Part shown: in pieces, positions 14,359 through 14,397 of the stretch | Position numbering within the stretch: position 1 is the stretch's first letter | How the letters are laid out: the number at the start of each line of letters is the position of its first letter | Assembly: GCA_013821865.1 (NCBI GenBank) | Contig: PNJM01000039.1 | Coordinates: 1 to 14,397, forward strand | DNA: 14,397 bases | Direction: 5' to 3' | Origin: Rhodocyclaceae bacterium | GTDB taxonomy: Bacteria; Pseudomonadota; Gammaproteobacteria; Burkholderiales; Rhodocyclaceae | Made by a program: the position numbers and the translations under genes | Notes under the pieces: generated by a model | Database searches by the model: none | What the model was told of the DNA's origin: nothing | What the model saw: only the letters and a program-made list of their open reading frames with translations

Positions 14359-14387
14359 AGTATAGCAGCCTGTTGAAGGAGTGTATA
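14359..14387 (-). promoter_or_regulatory. Candidate sigma-70 promoter for rmuC
   Basis: Read on the minus strand: -35 TATACA (14387-14382, four of six bases matching TTGACA), a 17-base spacer, and -10 TATACT (14364-14359, five of six). It sits in the only AT-rich stretch upstream of rmuC. The predicted start near 14352 gives a leader of about 88 bases that contains the nested inverted repeat. Whether another gene starts to the right cannot be seen. Confidence 0.4.
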
Positions 14388-14397
14388 TCTTTTCAGT

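Noticed and set aside
12731..14365. Plus-strand open frame of 544 codons
   Set aside because: It is antisense to rmuC, whose conserved domain is unmistakable on the other strand.

Overview
The window is GC-rich, densely packed bacterial DNA. Its formate dehydrogenase region, with a Tat-target peptide, a TorD-type chaperone and DUF3305/DUF3306 proteins, together with its codon use suggests a respiratory betaproteobacterium of the Rhodocyclales/Burkholderiales kind. That placement is inferred from gene content; no rRNA or marker gene is present. I see no tRNA, CRISPR array, insertion sequence or prophage gene.

Layout. (1) Bases 1-6330, minus strand, read right to left: a DUF3305 protein, a DUF3306 protein, a 694-residue poly-iron-sulfur protein with an HdrA-like N-terminal domain, a TorD-family chaperone, a 66-residue Tat-target peptide, and the catalytic subunit of a periplasmic molybdenum/tungsten formate dehydrogenase, cut by the left edge. 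(2) Bases 6337-6436: a divergent intergenic region. (3) Bases 6437-11076, plus strand: moaA, fdhD, mobA, moeA and a regulator-like protein with an excisionase-type HTH and a periplasmic-binding-protein-like domain. All five are joined by 1- or 4-base start/stop overlaps. (4) Bases 11064-14263, minus strand: rmuC followed by a PAS-GGDEF-EAL protein, translationally coupled to each other and converging on cluster 3 with a 13-base overlap. (5) Bases 14264-14397: a non-coding leader holding a candidate sigma-70 promoter and a nested inverted repeat.

How the genes fit together. Clusters 1 and 3 form a functional unit. Cluster 3 makes and modifies the molybdopterin cofactor: MoaA does the first step, MoeA inserts the metal, MobA adds GMP, and FdhD sulfurates the cofactor for formate dehydrogenase. 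Cluster 1 supplies the enzyme, its folding/targeting chaperone and a likely electron-transfer partner. The strongest non-coding signal is a pair of sigma-54 (-24/-12) promoter matches, both with exact GG-N10-GC spacing. One lies 5' of moaA and one 5' of the poly-iron-sulfur gene, suggesting that enzyme and cofactor synthesis share one RpoN-dependent signal. The rmuC/c-di-GMP pair appears to be an unrelated neighbour.
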